A stretch of 64,000 bases of DNA from Mesorhizobium sophorae (GTDB lineage: Bacteria; Pseudomonadota; Alphaproteobacteria; Rhizobiales; Rhizobiaceae), in contig NZ_NNRI01000015.1 of the NCBI RefSeq assembly GCF_002270415.1, forward strand, positions 310,001 through 374,000, written 5' to 3'. The notes beneath the pieces are model-generated. The model had not been told where the DNA came from, made no database searches, and worked only from the letters and a program-made list of their open reading frames with translations. The translations under genes were made by a program, and so were the position numbers. The stretch's first letter is position 1. Each line of letters begins with the position of its first letter. Of this stretch, positions 27,443 to 36,199 are shown piece by piece.

Positions 27443-29004
27443 GCTACCGGCTCATCCATGCTGACCGGCAAAGTGGTTCCCATGGCCAGCTCTAGCACCC
27501 GCTGCTCCGTCACCTCTGCGCCGGTAAGTTCACCGGCAATGCGCCCCTGGCGCAGCACAAGCACACGATTGGCGACTTGGGTGAGTTCTTCCAGGTCACT
27601 TGAAATCACCAAGACCGCGCAGTCGTCACCCGCGAGCGCGCCGATTGTCTGCAAGATCTCCTCCTTAGCGCCGATGTCGACGCCCTGCCCTGGCTCATCG
27701 AAGATCATCAGGCGAGCCTTCGTGTGGAGCCAACGCGCAATTGCGACCTTCTGCTGATTCCCTCCCGACAGGGTGGAGACAGGGAACCCAGGCAGGGCCG
27801 ACCTTATCTTGAGGCGTTTGACCCACGCCATGGCGGTCCTTTGTTCCTCGCCGAGCCGGATGAAACCGCAATATGGCGTCGCGGGCATCCGGGTGAGCGT
27901 CACGTTCTGAGCGACAGTCATTTGCTGTAGCAGGCTCTCCGTCTTGCGATCCTCGGGGACTAGCCCTACGCCTAGAGTGATTGCCTCGGCCGGGCTGGCG
28001 GGGTGGTAGGGCTTGCCAAAAAGGAACATCTCGCCACTGTCTGGCTGCTCCGCACCGAAGATGACCCGCGCGAGCCGGGACCTGCCGGAGCCGACCAGAC
28101 CTGTCAGCCCCACGATCTCGCCGGCGCGAAGGTCTAGATTGATCCCGAAAAGTCGCCGACCTTGCCCGAGGGCCCGCGCAGAGAAGACGACATCGCCCAG
28201 TTTCAACTGGGTTGGCCTGGCCAAGGCGACATGCCGGCCGATCATCGCCTCGACGAGTGTCTGCGGCGTCATGCTGTTAGACGGGGCAGTTAGAACCGCC
28301 CGCCCTTCGCGCATGACGGTAACGCGATCCGACAGCGCGAGCGTTTCGTGCAAGTGATGCGAGATGTAGACGACAGCGACGCCTTTGCTGGAAAGATCCC
28401 GGACAAGCTCTAGAAGTCTGATGGTCTCCGCTGCTCCCAGCACGGCGGTCGGTTCATCCATGATGATGAGCCGCGCGCCGCGATAGAGTGCCTTTGCTAT
28501 CTCGACCAGTTGCTGCGCAGCAGGCGAGAGTTGCGACAATGGCGTCATCGGCGAAACATTGAGGCCCACACGCCGAAGCACGTCCTCGACATCGTGCTGC
28601 TGATGATCCGGCGTCAAGAACAGGCCGGCGATGGTCCGCTCTCGACCTAGCACAATGTTTTCCACGACGGTGAGGTTAGGCGCCAGGCTGCGCTCCTGAA
28701 AAATCGTCGCAAGCCCGAGCTGCTGGACCCGACGTGGCGTCAAAGATTCGCCATGCCACCCGCCAACAGTGATGGTGCCGGAGTCGGGCTTCAGTGCTCC
28801 TGAGAGAATCTTGACGAGGGTGGATTTGCCGGCCCCGTTTGCCCCCACGAGTCCATGCACCTCCCCTGGAAGTACCTGCAACTCCATCTGATCGAGAGCT
28901 TGGGTTGCGCCGAAGTGCCGGCAAATGCCGGTGGCCGACAGAGCGATTCCGGCTGCTTGCGGAAGAAAGCCGTTGAACTGAGCAGCGTGCTGGTTGCTCG
29001 TCAT
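27439..29004 (-). CDS. ABC transporter ATP-binding protein, RbsA type (two nucleotide-binding domains)
   Basis: A 521-residue protein from ATG 29004, the usual length of RbsA/MglA ATPases. First domain: Walker A GANGAGKSTLVKILSG, a signature reading LSPAAQQLVEIAKAL (degenerate, as is normal in RbsA), Walker B LIIMDEPTAV. Second domain: GLVGSGRSRLARVIFG in place of a full Walker A, and a good signature LSGGNQQKVAIARWL with Walker B LMIFDEPGQGVD. It drives sugar import. First gene of the LacI-controlled operon; the 185-bp leader holds the operator at 29190-29203. The longer open frame to 29355 would run over the promoter and is rejected. Confidence 0.92.
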   Translation of the reverse strand: MTSNQHAAQFNGFLPQAAGIALSATGICRHFGATQALDQMELQVLPGEVHGLVGANGAGKSTLVKILSGALKPDSGTITVGGWHGESLTPRRVQQLGLATIFQERSLAPNLTVVENIVLGRERTIAGLFLTPDHQQHDVEDVLRRVGLNVSPMTPLSQLSPAAQQLVEIAKALYRGARLIIMDEPTAVLGAAETIRLLELVRDLSSKGVAVVYISHHLHETLALSDRVTVMREGRAVLTAPSNSMTPQTLVEAMIGRHVALARPTQLKLGDVVFSARALGQGRRLFGINLDLRAGEIVGLTGLVGSGRSRLARVIFGAEQPDSGEMFLFGKPYHPASPAEAITLGVGLVPEDRKTESLLQQMTVAQNVTLTRMPATPYCGFIRLGEEQRTAMAWVKRLKIRSALPGFPVSTLSGGNQQKVAIARWLHTKARLMIFDEPGQGVDIGAKEEILQTIGALAGDDCAVLVISSDLEELTQVANRVLVLRQGRIAGELTGAEVTEQRVLELAMGTTLPVSMDEPVA

Positions 29005-29189
29005 TGCCGGCTTCACCCGATTTTTTGATGAGGGGAACAGGAGGCGGTGGAGACACTGCGAGACGGATGGATGACCATCATGGCGTGGCAATCGAGCGGG
29101 ACGTGTTTGATTGCAGACGTTAGGATCGCGCGCGGCCGTATCGTGCTCATCGTCTCCTCCCACTGCAGGCCGGTCTGGTCGCCAGGCTC

Positions 29190-29231
29190 TGCAAACGTTT
29201 GCAACGTAGCCGAAAGAAAATGGGCAGTCAA
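29190..29231 (-). promoter_or_regulatory. promoter and LacI-type operator of the ABC-amidohydrolase operon
   Basis: Minus-strand TTGACT (29231-29226), 17-base spacer, TACGTT (29208-29203). The perfect palindrome TGCAAACGTTTGCA at 29190-29203 begins at the last base of the -10 box and covers the start point, an ideal place for repression. The same 14-mer occurs at 30652-30665. The CG-centred AANCGTT core is typical of LacI/PurR-family sites. Confidence 0.85.
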
Positions 29232-29391
29232 CCACAACTGTCGCAGGGATTTTCCGTGACCGGCTCGGCAGCAAGGTTCTCGTCCGGGCGTCAAAACGCC
29301 ATGCTTCAGCTTGCCATCCCCCACGGGCAGGACATATGAGCGCAGTCATAGGCAACCATTACCGTGGAAAACCGATAAGGCGCAGGAAGGC

Positions 29392-30423
29392 TTATCTTCC
29401 GTCCAAAACCCTCGCCGTCGAACTGCGGATCACCAATTCGACGGGCAAGACTACGACTTGAGCCGGCGATTCCCCATTCATAAGCTTCTGCAACATCGAT
29501 CCAGCTTCAAATCCCATCCTGTATTGCTGAATCCTTATGGTCGTAAGAGGGGGATCAATTCGATCAACCATCGGCATGTCGTTGTATCCGGTCACAGATA
29601 CATCTTTGGGGCAGATAAGATTTCGGCGGCTCAGGGCCGCCAAGGCGCCAACCGCAAGACGGTCGTTTGCACAAAGGATAGCAGTAAACGTGTGGCCTGC
29701 CGCGATGAGTTCCTCGACGCAATGTTCGCCCGCAGACTCGTTGTATGCCTGGGCGAACGCCACCAGGCTTTCGTCGCTATCCAGGTTCAACGATGACCTG
29801 GATTGCACGAATGCTGCGTAGCGCTCTGCGCCAGTCGACAGGGTCTGCGGGCCGGCGATCATCGCAATCCGCCGGTGGCCCAATGACACCAAGTGGGTGA
29901 GCGCGCGCCGAACACCTTCGGATTCGTCGTGTACGATCGAATGGACGGAATCACGGTCCGGTCTGCGATTTACAGTCACGATCGGGATGCTTTCCGAGGC
30001 AGCCAGATCAAACACATCGTCTTTGCGCTCGACGCTCGCCAGGATCAATCCATCAATACCTCGGCCAACGAGAGTATCAAGAAGAGTGCGCTCTCGCTCG
30101 TTATCGCCATCAGTGTTCCCTACGATCGCCAGATATCCTGCCGTGGAAAGCGAATCTTCTATGCCTCGGATCATCGGGGGAAAGATGGCGTTGGTGATGT
30201 CGGGAACAATGACGCCGACGGTCTTCGTACGATTCGTTTTCAGTGAGTAGGCGGCCGCATGCCGCCGGTAGTCCATTTGTCGACTTGCCCTGATGACCTG
30301 TTCGACGACGTCCGAATTAATCAGATGCCGGGTGTTGGGACCAAGGGCACGTGAAACGGTGGACACATGGACACCTACGGCCTCGGCCACTTCACGCAGC
30401 GTGATGCGCTTCTTCGTCGTCAT
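29392..30423 (-). CDS. LacI-family transcriptional regulator
   Basis: A 343-residue regulator from ATG 30423 (an earlier in-frame ATG at 30441 adds six residues). The N-terminal HTH and hinge are clear: TLREVAEAVGVHVSTVSRAL (about residues 8-27) and the hinge-like YSLKTNRTKTVGVIVPDITN. The C-terminal periplasmic-binding-like domain carries GRGIDGLILASVERKDDVFD and LCANDRLAVGALAAL. It lies between the two operator sites and shares a direction with the ABC operon. By position it represses both the importer operon and the divergent dehydrogenase run until an inducer, probably the imported compound or a product, binds. Confidence 0.92.
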   Translation of the reverse strand: MTTKKRITLREVAEAVGVHVSTVSRALGPNTRHLINSDVVEQVIRASRQMDYRRHAAAYSLKTNRTKTVGVIVPDITNAIFPPMIRGIEDSLSTAGYLAIVGNTDGDNERERTLLDTLVGRGIDGLILASVERKDDVFDLAASESIPIVTVNRRPDRDSVHSIVHDESEGVRRALTHLVSLGHRRIAMIAGPQTLSTGAERYAAFVQSRSSLNLDSDESLVAFAQAYNESAGEHCVEELIAAGHTFTAILCANDRLAVGALAALSRRNLICPKDVSVTGYNDMPMVDRIDPPLTTIRIQQYRMGFEAGSMLQKLMNGESPAQVVVLPVELVIRSSTARVLDGR

Positions 30424-30620
30424 GATGCAACCGCCATACAAAAATTGAAGGACTCAATGGACACCAAGGGTCTATCGCGATTTAGGCAAAAAAGTAGCTG
30501 CATGCGAATTCAAGCCTTCAGGGGCCTCGCTCCACACAGCCATAATGCGCGCCTCGTCCTCCTGTTGGTAGCGACCGCAGCTTTCTTTAGGAGGCATCGT
30601 CACTTTTTAGCACTTCCGAT

Positions 30621-30665
30621 TTGACGCTGGGAAATTACGCGTGCTATATCATGCAAACGTTTGCA
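30621..30665 (+). promoter_or_regulatory. promoter and LacI-type operator of the dehydrogenase run
   Basis: TTGACG (30621-30626), 18-base spacer, TATATC (30645-30650), then the palindrome TGCAAACGTTTGCA at 30652-30665 over the expected start point. Identical in all 14 bases to the site at 29190-29203, so the two transcription units should form one regulon. Confidence 0.85.
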
Positions 30666-30767
30666 GACAAGAAGGCAAACTGACCATCGCCCGTGGCGCC
30701 CAATTGTCCGCTCGACGTTCTTTTACAAAGGCCACTCGATGAAACAACAGTTAGCGGAGCGCGCATC

Positions 30768-31736
30768 ATGACAGAATTGAGGATCGGATGGATCGGCCTT
30801 GGCCGAATGGGCTATCCGATGGCGGAGCGGTTGTTGAAGGCAGGGCATTGCGTCCAGATTTGGAACCGCACGCGCTCCAAGGCAGAGCCTTTGGTCGATC
30901 TGGGGGCAACACTAAAAGACTCGCCCCGTGAACTCGCAGGCTGCGACGTTCTGTTTACGATGGTCTCAACCGGGGCGGATGTCGAGCAGGTCTACTTTGG
31001 CCAAGACGGGGTCCTTAGCGGTACCGCCATGCCAAAGATTTTCGTTGACTGCTCGTCAATCGGGGTCGAGGAATCGGCCGACCTCCGTCGACGCCTAGGG
31101 GCACGTGGCGCCCAACTCATCGCTTCGCCCGTGAGCGGCAATGCTAAATGCGTGCGGGCCGGCAAGCTGAGCGCCGTTGTGTCGGGCCCGAGGCCCGCCT
31201 TCGATCAGGTCGAGAACCTTATTGCAGCTTTTGCCGTGCGGGGCGTGTCCTATGTGGGGGACGGCGAACTCGCGCGCTTCTGCAAGATCGCACACAATGT
31301 CTTTCTTGGCGTCGTCATACAGAACCTCGCTGAAATCACCATTCTTTGTCAGAAGGCCGGCGTGCCTCGGAGTGCGTTTCTCAACTTCATGAACGACTCG
31401 GTGATGGGTTCGACCTTCACCCGGTACAAATCGGATGCTCTCGTCAATCTCGACTGGACGACCACCTTCAGTCCGGCGCTGTTGCGCAAGGATCTTGATC
31501 TGGGGCTCGCGGCCGGACGCGTGCTCGACGTACCCATGCCCGTCACTGCAATCACTCGCGAGGCGTTCCAGATGCATTTCGGCGCCGCGAACCTGCAGCT
31601 CGATCCTAAGGACTATCTTGGCAAAGACTTCGCGGCTGTACTGGAGACCGTTGCGCTTGCTTCTGGGGTCAAATTGAAGAGCGAGGGGGTGCCTATACCT
31701 ACGGGACTGGAGGTTCCCGAGAGCGTCGGTCAATAG
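30768..31736 (+). CDS. NAD(P)-dependent beta-hydroxyacid dehydrogenase (3-hydroxyisobutyrate dehydrogenase family)
   Basis: A 322-residue enzyme from ATG 30768. The N-terminal Rossmann motif is IGWIGLGRMGYPMAERLLKA and the arginine in WNRTRSKAEPL suggests NADPH or mixed use. The substrate motif VDCSSIGVEESADL and SPVSGNAKCVRAGKLSAVVS are present, and the catalytic lysine lies in FCKIAHNVFLG. Related enzymes oxidise 3-hydroxyisobutyrate, tartronate semialdehyde or glycerate-type substrates. It is the first gene after the LacI operator. It probably makes a semialdehyde or oxoacid feeding the downstream complex; the substrate is not established. Confidence 0.85.
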   Translation: MTELRIGWIGLGRMGYPMAERLLKAGHCVQIWNRTRSKAEPLVDLGATLKDSPRELAGCDVLFTMVSTGADVEQVYFGQDGVLSGTAMPKIFVDCSSIGVEESADLRRRLGARGAQLIASPVSGNAKCVRAGKLSAVVSGPRPAFDQVENLIAAFAVRGVSYVGDGELARFCKIAHNVFLGVVIQNLAEITILCQKAGVPRSAFLNFMNDSVMGSTFTRYKSDALVNLDWTTTFSPALLRKDLDLGLAAGRVLDVPMPVTAITREAFQMHFGAANLQLDPKDYLGKDFAAVLETVALASGVKLKSEGVPIPTGLEVPESVGQ

Positions 31737-31748
31737 GAGCCTGCCGAG

Positions 31749-31788
31749 TTGTCCCGTTCCTGCCGAGAACGGCTAGGGGGCGGGACAA
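31749..31788. other. stem-loop between dehydrogenase and M24 genes
   Basis: Arms TTGTCCCG (31749-31756) and CGGGACAA (31781-31788) can pair, and an inner pair CCGTTC / GAACGG offers a competing hairpin. There is no T-tract, so it may be an mRNA processing or attenuation element rather than a plain terminator. Confidence 0.35.
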
Positions 31789-31879
31789 GGGTTTGTCTGG
31801 AAAGGCGCGGCTCGTGTAGCGACGCAATCAAGCATAGTGCGCAATACCACGCGCGCCGAGGCTTCAATGGAGAGAGAAA

Positions 31880-33178
31880 ATGTCCAGCGCCCTCAACCCT
31901 CGCATCCTGCAACCCGGCGATATCGATCCGAACTGGCGTTGGGACCGGCACCTGCCGGCCTTAGGCCATACCGCCGTGGACTTCGAACGTCGGGTCGACC
32001 ACGATCGGCTGCGGCGCTATCGGCTAAGCCGCGCCAAGACGGCCCTCAACAAGTCCGGCTGCGGTGCGCTGCTGCTCTTTGACGTCAACAACATCCGATA
32101 CGTCAGCGGCACCAAGATCGGCGAGTGGGAGCGCGACAAGATGTGCCGCTTCGCGCTTCTTGCCGGCGACGAGGAGCCCTATGTCTGGGACTTCGGCTCG
32201 GCTGCCGTTCATCATAGAGAGTACTGTGACTGGCTCGACCCTGAGCGCTGCCGGGCTGGCGTCGTTGGCATGCGGGGTACGATCCCGCCGTCCTTCGGCC
32301 TGATGAAGCACTACGCCGAAGAGATCTTCAACTTGCTGAAGATGGCCGGTGTCGCCGACATGCCGGTCGGTGTCGACTACGCGGAGACCGCGATGTTCTT
32401 CGCGCTTCAGGAAGCCGGCCTCAAGGTCGTCGACGGCCAGCAGGTCATGCTGTCCGCACGCGAGATCAAGAACGTTGACGAGATCCATCTCCTCAACCAG
32501 GCGGCAAGCATGGTCGACGGCGTCTACCACATGATCTGGGAGGAACTGAAGCCTGGTATCCGCGAGAACGACATCGTCGCGATGGCCAACAAGATGCTCT
32601 ACGAAATGGGCTCGGACGACGTCGAGGCCATCAACGCCATCGCCGGTGAGCGCTGCAATCCGCACCCGCACAATTTCACCGACCGTTACTTCCGCCCCGG
32701 CGACCAAGCCTTCTTCGACATCTTGCAGAGCTATCAGGGATACCGCACCTGCTATTATCGCACGTTCAACATCGGCCGGGCTACGCCGGCGCAGAACGAT
32801 GCCTATATCAAGGCCCGCGAGTGGCTGGACGCGGCCATCGCGCTGATCAAGCCGGGCGTCACCACCGACGTAGTCGCCAAGGTCTGGCCGACCGCCGAGA
32901 GCCTTGGCTTCCCCAACGAGCTGGCCGCCTTTGGGCTCCAGTTCGGACACGGCTTAGGTCTGGCGCTGCACGAGCGGCCGATCATCAGCCGTGCCGTCAG
33001 CCTCGATCACCCAATGGAAATCGAGACCGGGATGGTCTTTGCGCTCGAAACCTACTGCCCCGCGGCGGACGGCTATTCAGCGGCCCGCATCGAGGAAGAG
33101 GTGGTCGTTACCGACAAGGGCTGCGAGGTTATCAGCCTGTTCCCCGCCGAAACCCTGCCGATCGCCAATCGGTACTGA
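31880..33178 (+). CDS. M24-fold (creatinase/prolidase/DddP-like) hydrolase with an altered metal site
   Basis: A 432-residue protein with the two-domain M24 plan: an N-terminal creatinase-like domain (LLLFDVNNIRYVSGTKIGEW) and a C-terminal pita-bread domain. Expected metal ligands: Asp280 (AFFDILQ) is present, His357 (FGHGLGLALHERP), Glu390 (FALETYC) and Glu405 (ARIEEEVVV) are present. The second Asp, 11 residues after the first, is replaced: the segment reads YRTCYYRTF where peptidases have a CSDITRTF-like motif, giving Cys291. A normal two-metal peptidase site is therefore unlikely. Creatinase works without metals and DddP (a DMSP lyase) belongs to the same fold, so this may be a lyase or C-N hydrolase of a small molecule. 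Its place directly before a 2-oxoacid dehydrogenase complex supports a catabolic role. Confidence 0.8.
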   Translation: MSSALNPRILQPGDIDPNWRWDRHLPALGHTAVDFERRVDHDRLRRYRLSRAKTALNKSGCGALLLFDVNNIRYVSGTKIGEWERDKMCRFALLAGDEEPYVWDFGSAAVHHREYCDWLDPERCRAGVVGMRGTIPPSFGLMKHYAEEIFNLLKMAGVADMPVGVDYAETAMFFALQEAGLKVVDGQQVMLSAREIKNVDEIHLLNQAASMVDGVYHMIWEELKPGIRENDIVAMANKMLYEMGSDDVEAINAIAGERCNPHPHNFTDRYFRPGDQAFFDILQSYQGYRTCYYRTFNIGRATPAQNDAYIKAREWLDAAIALIKPGVTTDVVAKVWPTAESLGFPNELAAFGLQFGHGLGLALHERPIISRAVSLDHPMEIETGMVFALETYCPAADGYSAARIEEEVVVTDKGCEVISLFPAETLPIANRY

Positions 33179-33207
33179 GACGGCAAGAGACGGGAGGACC
33201 CGAACCG

Positions 33208-34197
33208 ATGAACGCCAGGAAAACCAACGCGGAAGCCTACCTTCGCATGTACCGGCAGATGGTGCGCATCCGCGTCTTCGAAGACAATGCCAACCAGCTT
33301 TATCTGTCGGCCAAGATGCCCGGCCTCACCCACATGTATTCCGGGCAGGAGGCCGTCGCGGTCGGCATCTGCGAGGTGCTGACGCGCGACGACAAGATCA
33401 CTTCGACACATCGCGGCCACGGCCATTGTGTGGCCAAGGGCGCCGAATTCAAGGAAATGTTCTGCGAGCTTCTGGGCCGTGCCGAAGGCTATTGCGGCGG
33501 CAAGGGCGGCTCGATGCACATCGCCGATCAGTCCAACGGCAATCTCGGTGCCAACGCCATCGTCGGCGGTTCGATGGGGATAGCCACCGGTGCGGCGCTC
33601 TCGGCAAAGCGGCTCGGCCGCAAGGACGTGACCGTATGCTTCTTCGGTGACGGCGCAACGGCGCAGGGGCTTCTCTATGAGGTCATGAACATGGCCGCGC
33701 TCTGGAAGCTGCCAGTCATCTACGCATGCGAAAACAACGGCTACAGCGAGTACACCAAGACAGCGGAGATCGCGGCGGGGTCGCTTCCCGCCCGCGCCGA
33801 GGCCTTCGGCATCGAAGCCTTCAAGGTGGATGGTCAGGATGTGCTGGCGGTGAACAAGCTCGCGGAGCGGCTGGTGGCGCGCTGTCGCAAGGGCGAAGGC
33901 CCGTTCTTCATCCAGCTCGATACCTACCGCTACCACGGCCACCACGTCGGCGACATCAACCGCGAGTACTATCGCTCGAAGGATGAGGAAGCGCTGTGGA
34001 AGACAGAGCGCGATCCTATCGTCAATTTCGGTCGATGGCTGGCCGCTGAGGGGCTTGCAACGCCAGAGGAGCTGGCGTCGATCGATGCCGAGGTGGGTGC
34101 CGAGGCTGGTGCCGCGGTCGCTTATGCGTTGGCGGCGCCCTTCCCCGATGCGTCTCAGGTGGGACGCCATGTCTTCACCGACATGATCGTCGCCTGA
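33208..34197 (+). CDS. 2-oxoacid / acetoin dehydrogenase E1 alpha subunit (TPP-dependent)
   Basis: A 329-residue protein. The TPP-binding motif begins GDGATAQGLLYEVMNMAALW and ends ENN (about 30 residues, as in the GDG-NN motif). The active-site loop region GGKGGSMHIADQ and the phosphorylation-loop-like YRYHGHHVGD are present. With the beta subunit it decarboxylates a 2-oxoacid or cleaves acetoin and reductively acetylates lipoyl-E2. The gene is 10 bp before the beta gene. PdhA, AcoA and BkdA share this plan; the AcoA-like compactness favours acetoin or another short substrate, but this is not decisive. Confidence 0.9.
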   Translation: MNARKTNAEAYLRMYRQMVRIRVFEDNANQLYLSAKMPGLTHMYSGQEAVAVGICEVLTRDDKITSTHRGHGHCVAKGAEFKEMFCELLGRAEGYCGGKGGSMHIADQSNGNLGANAIVGGSMGIATGAALSAKRLGRKDVTVCFFGDGATAQGLLYEVMNMAALWKLPVIYACENNGYSEYTKTAEIAAGSLPARAEAFGIEAFKVDGQDVLAVNKLAERLVARCRKGEGPFFIQLDTYRYHGHHVGDINREYYRSKDEEALWKTERDPIVNFGRWLAAEGLATPEELASIDAEVGAEAGAAVAYALAAPFPDASQVGRHVFTDMIVA

Positions 34198-34207
34198 GGA
34201 AACCGAT

Positions 34208-35203
34208 ATGCGCGAGATCACACTTTCCAAGGCCGTCAACGAGGCCATCGCGGAGGAAATGCGCCGCGACCCATCGGTCTTTCTCATCGGCGAGGATGTC
34301 GCGGAGGCAGGCACCCCGTTCAAGGTCCTGTCGGGCCTTGTCGAGGAGTTCGGCACCGACCGGATCATCGATACGCCGATTTCGGAGCCCGGTTTCATGG
34401 GCCTGGCGGTTGGCGCGGCGATGACAGGATCGCGTCCGATTGTCGACCTGATGTTCGGCGATTTCCTTTTCCTGGTCATGGACCAGCTCTGCAACCAGGC
34501 TGCAAAGGCCCACTACATGTCCGGTGGCAAGCTCAAGGTGCCGCTCGTGCTGCGCACCAATCTGGGCGCGACGCGGCGCTCCGCCGCGCAGCACAGCCAG
34601 TCGCTGCATGCCCTCGTCGCGCACATACCGGGCCTGAAGGTCGCGCTGCCGTCCTCCGCCTACGAGGCCAAGGGCCTGCTGAAGACGGCAATCCGCGACG
34701 ACAATCCAGTGGTCATCTTCGAAGACAAGCTGATGTATCAGGAGAAGGCGCCGGTGCCCGAAGAGGAATACCTCATTCCGTTCGGCAAGGCCGAGGTGCT
34801 GCGCCCGGGGCGCGACATCACCATCGTTGCCACGTCCTCGATGGTGCAGGTCGCGCAAAAGGCGGCCGTCCTGCTGGAGCGCGATGGCATCGCCGCCGAG
34901 ATCATCGACCCGCGCACCATCGTGCCACTCGACATGGAGACGATCCTTGCCTCCGTCCGCCGTACGGGGCGGGCCATGGTCGTCGATGAAGGCCACCAGA
35001 GTTTTGGCGTCACGGCCGAGATCGCCAGCCGCATCGCGGAAAGGGCGTTCTATCATCTCGATGCGCCGGTCCAGCGGATCGGAGCGATGGACGTCCCGGT
35101 GCCGTTCTCCCCGGTGCTGGAGGACATGACCGTCCCGACGCCGGAATCGGTTGCCGAGCGAGGCCGTCTGACGGTGCGTGGAGAGTTGTTCCATGCGGCG
35201 TGA
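34208..35203 (+). CDS. 2-oxoacid / acetoin dehydrogenase E1 beta subunit
   Basis: A 331-residue protein of the PdhB/AcoB type. It starts REITLSKAVNEAIAEEMRRD, contains FLIGEDVAEAGTPFKV and DTPISEPGFMGLAVGAAMTG, and the C-terminal transketolase-like domain (RTGRAMVVDEGHQSFGVTAE). It completes the E1 heterotetramer with the alpha subunit. The first 10 bp gap and the 11-bp overlap with the next gene mark it as part of one operon. Confidence 0.9.
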   Translation: MREITLSKAVNEAIAEEMRRDPSVFLIGEDVAEAGTPFKVLSGLVEEFGTDRIIDTPISEPGFMGLAVGAAMTGSRPIVDLMFGDFLFLVMDQLCNQAAKAHYMSGGKLKVPLVLRTNLGATRRSAAQHSQSLHALVAHIPGLKVALPSSAYEAKGLLKTAIRDDNPVVIFEDKLMYQEKAPVPEEEYLIPFGKAEVLRPGRDITIVATSSMVQVAQKAAVLLERDGIAAEIIDPRTIVPLDMETILASVRRTGRAMVVDEGHQSFGVTAEIASRIAERAFYHLDAPVQRIGAMDVPVPFSPVLEDMTVPTPESVAERGRLTVRGELFHAA

Positions 35204-36188
35204 GATCATCATGCCGGCGCTGGGCATGGCGCAGAAGACCGGCCTGATCGTCGCCTGGCACAAGGCACCAGGTGACGCGGTGAAGGCTTCCGACATCCTG
35301 CTCGACGTCGAGACGGACAAATCGACGATGGAGGTCGAGGCCGGGCATGACGGTTATGTGGCCGCGCTGATGGCTGGCGCCGGCGATGATGTCCCGGTCG
35401 GTTCCGCCATCGCGATCATATCCAGCGAAAAGCCGGACCTTGGCTCCACGCCGGCCAAGGCCGCGCCGTCGCCACCCGCTACGGAGAAACTTGCGATACC
35501 CGCGGCGGTGCCCGCCGTGCCGGCGGCCAAGCCGCCTCTCGAAAAGCGGATGCTCTTGGCAGCAGCCGATGATGGCAGGATCCTTGCCTCGCCGAAGATC
35601 AGGCGCCTTGCGGCCGAGCGCGGCATTGACCTCGGCCGGCTGGTCGCGCACGGCATGAGGCAACCTTTCCACGCCGCCGATCTCGACGCGCTGCCGCCGG
35701 CCCCGGCGATCACCGCTCCGGCGATGCTCTCGGAGATCGAAGCCATGATCAAACCGGCGGGCCTTGCCGGGATGATTCGGCTGCTCGGGGAGGAAGGTGG
35801 CACGGCGGGACGAGCCGCCTTATGGGCCGCCTTCGCCGCATCGAGCTTAAGGGCCACGGCCGATGATCACGGCCAGATATCCATACGGGTCGAACAGGGC
35901 TCCACCAGCCTGCATTTCCACGACCCGGACCAGAGTCCATTGTCGCGCCTCGAAGCCACGCCGGAGGATGGCGAGATCAGCCTGGCCCTGCGCGACCTCA
36001 CCGGCACATGCGTTGTTTCGACGCGATTTGCCGTCGAGCCGGCGCCCGTTCTGACGCTCACCGGCGACGCCGGCCACATGAACCTGCGTCTGATCTTCGA
36101 CGCGTCGCGGCTGACCCCCGCCGCTGGGACGGCGCTGGTCACCGGCTTTGCCGCGCGGCTCCTCGATCCGCTTCGACAGCTACTTTGA
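35193..36188 (+). CDS. lipoyl-domain E2-like protein with E3-binding domain and degenerate catalytic domain
   Basis: From ATG 35193, 331 residues. The lipoyl domain (about 1-80) has Lys43 in DVETDKSTMEVEA. An Ala/Pro-rich linker leads to a peripheral-subunit-binding domain (ILASPKIRRLAAERGIDLG, about 130-165). The remaining 140 residues resemble an acyltransferase domain only faintly: TRFAVEPAPVLTLTG and LRLIFDASRLTPAAGTALV replace the usual LTLSxDHRVxDGA segment, so the catalytic HxxxD motif is missing. It should carry and hand on acyl groups and dock E3, like eukaryotic E3-binding protein, while catalysis would be done by the protein at 37648-38535. It overlaps the E1 beta gene. A GTG at 35178 is an alternative start. 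Confidence 0.8.
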   Translation: MRREIIMPALGMAQKTGLIVAWHKAPGDAVKASDILLDVETDKSTMEVEAGHDGYVAALMAGAGDDVPVGSAIAIISSEKPDLGSTPAKAAPSPPATEKLAIPAAVPAVPAAKPPLEKRMLLAAADDGRILASPKIRRLAAERGIDLGRLVAHGMRQPFHAADLDALPPAPAITAPAMLSEIEAMIKPAGLAGMIRLLGEEGGTAGRAALWAAFAASSLRATADDHGQISIRVEQGSTSLHFHDPDQSPLSRLEATPEDGEISLALRDLTGTCVVSTRFAVEPAPVLTLTGDAGHMNLRLIFDASRLTPAAGTALVTGFAARLLDPLRQLL

Positions 36189-36199
36189 GGAGGACTCTC

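Noticed and set aside
33073..34494. 473-codon minus ORF opposite the E1 genes
   Set aside because: Antisense to E1 alpha and beta, which carry full TPP motifs; no independent support.
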